The notes beneath the pieces were generated by a model. That model made no database searches. It saw only the letters and a program-made list of their open reading frames with translations, and was not told the origin of the DNA. Shown piece by piece: positions 6,033 through 6,589 of a stretch of DNA of 6,589 nt; position 1 is the stretch's first letter; every line of letters begins with the position of its first letter. Source of the DNA: an uncultured Clostridia bacterium (lineage in GTDB: Bacteria > Bacillota > Clostridia > Oscillospirales > Ruminococcaceae); contig CAMWLH010000118.1 of the NCBI GenBank assembly GCA_947175045.1, forward strand, positions 1-6,589. Direction: 5' to 3'. Position numbers and translations under genes: made by a program.

Positions 6033-6589
6033 TTATGCCGTTTTCTTCAAAATATCTATCAGCTCGCGCCAGTCATGAATATGTAAATAGTCAAAATCGG
6101 GAAGCGCGGAATTATCCGCTCCCGAGCTTGACGAGACCCCGACCGATCTGTCGTCATAATGCACGGGATAGATCCCCGCGCCATGAGCGCCGAAAATGTC
6201 CGCTGCTACGCTGTTGCCGCAGTACCACACCCTGTCCGCGGAAAGCCCCGCCTTTTTCAGCGCGATATCAAACAGAACGCGGCTCGGCTTGCGGTACATA
6301 TAATCGCTTGAGGTGATGAAAAACTCAAATCTGTTGTTGGGCAGAAGCCGGTTTATCCGCTCCGCAAGCGCCTCTCCCGACCAGACGAGGTTGCTGATGA
6401 CCGCCGTCCGTATCTTATTCTCGTTCAGAAAATCCAGCATTTTATCCGCATACGGCATCACCGCTCCGGGGGTAGCCGCCGACCAGAACACTATCTCCCA
6501 CTCAACAGGAGTAAGAGAAAATTCCAGATTCAGAAGCTCTGCGGTGATTCTGTTACCCACCCGCGCGCAGATATCACAATTACGTGACT
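6033..6589 (-). CDS. HAD-family hydrolase, C-terminal part (runs off right edge)
   Basis: C-terminal portion of a haloacid-dehalogenase-superfamily phosphohydrolase-like protein. The frame stays open to the end of the window, so the start lies outside; an internal GTG at 6560 gives 175 residues but would omit the nucleophile motif. Counted from that GTG, motif II is VISN (54-57, Ser 56), motif III is YRKP (89-92, Lys 91) with the usual following helix, and motif IV reads YCGNSVAAD (113-121) followed by FGAHGAGI. The normal first Asp of motif IV (GD) is Asn 116, leaving Asp 121. The cap-type helices before motif II suggest a subfamily I member. A Ser-rich insertion (SSSSG, about 143-147) precedes the end. 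Motif I (DxDxT) should lie roughly 40-70 residues upstream, beyond the edge. Substrate unknown. It ends 128 nt before the fba start, with no clear terminator between. Confidence 0.85.
   Translation of the reverse strand, partial: SRNCDICARVGNRITAELLNLEFSLTPVEWEIVFWSAATPGAVMPYADKMLDFLNENKIRTAVISNLVWSGEALAERINRLLPNNRFEFFITSSDYMYRKPSRVLFDIALKKAGLSADRVWYCGNSVAADIFGAHGAGIYPVHYDDRSVGVSSSSGADNSALPDFDYLHIHDWRELIDILKKTA

Overview
The window looks like a chromosomal segment of a Gram-positive anaerobe of the class Clostridia, perhaps Oscillospiraceae/Ruminococcaceae. That placement is an inference. It rests on strong AAGGAGG-type ribosome sites, consensus sigma-A promoters with 17-bp spacers, an HD-GYP receptor with an extracellular propeller sensor, a clostridial-style class II aldolase, and a GC-balanced coding composition beside very AT-rich intergenic DNA. 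No tRNA, rRNA, CRISPR array, transposase or phage gene was seen.

Layout: bases 1-256 are an AT-rich intergenic control region with two divergent sigma-A-like promoters. One (minus) fires off the left edge; the other (plus) drives a tightly packed plus-strand cluster. An 8-bp inverted repeat overlaps the -35 of the plus promoter and looks like an operator. The cluster runs 257-4999: (1) a 992-residue secreted/membrane receptor with signal peptide, 14 propeller repeats, Y_Y_Y domain, one membrane helix and a cytoplasmic HD-GYP domain (predicted c-di-GMP phosphodiesterase); (2) a DinB-like helical-bundle protein; (3) an unidentified 178-residue protein; (4) a GNAT acetyltransferase. Gaps are 1, 25 and 1 nt, so one transcript is likely. 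The last three genes look less GC-rich than the receptor.

From 5042 the right side is on the minus strand: fba (class II fructose-bisphosphate aldolase), with its own promoter, an AT-rich UP-like element, a leader and a rho-independent terminator whose U-tract lies inside the 3' end of the convergent GNAT gene. Upstream of fba is the C-terminal part of a HAD-family hydrolase that runs off the right edge.

How they may work together: the receptor architecture resembles the sensor half of Bacteroides hybrid two-component systems for glycans, but with cyclic-dinucleotide turnover in place of a kinase. An external ligand could therefore change intracellular c-di-GMP. The roles of the three small downstream genes in that response are unknown; co-transcription is the only link visible here. 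The items most worth checking are the unusual translation start of the receptor (hairpin-bridged Shine-Dalgarno, two out-of-frame ATGs and a T7 tract that could switch between them), the palindrome over the -35, and a terminator-shaped antisense hairpin inside the DinB-like gene.
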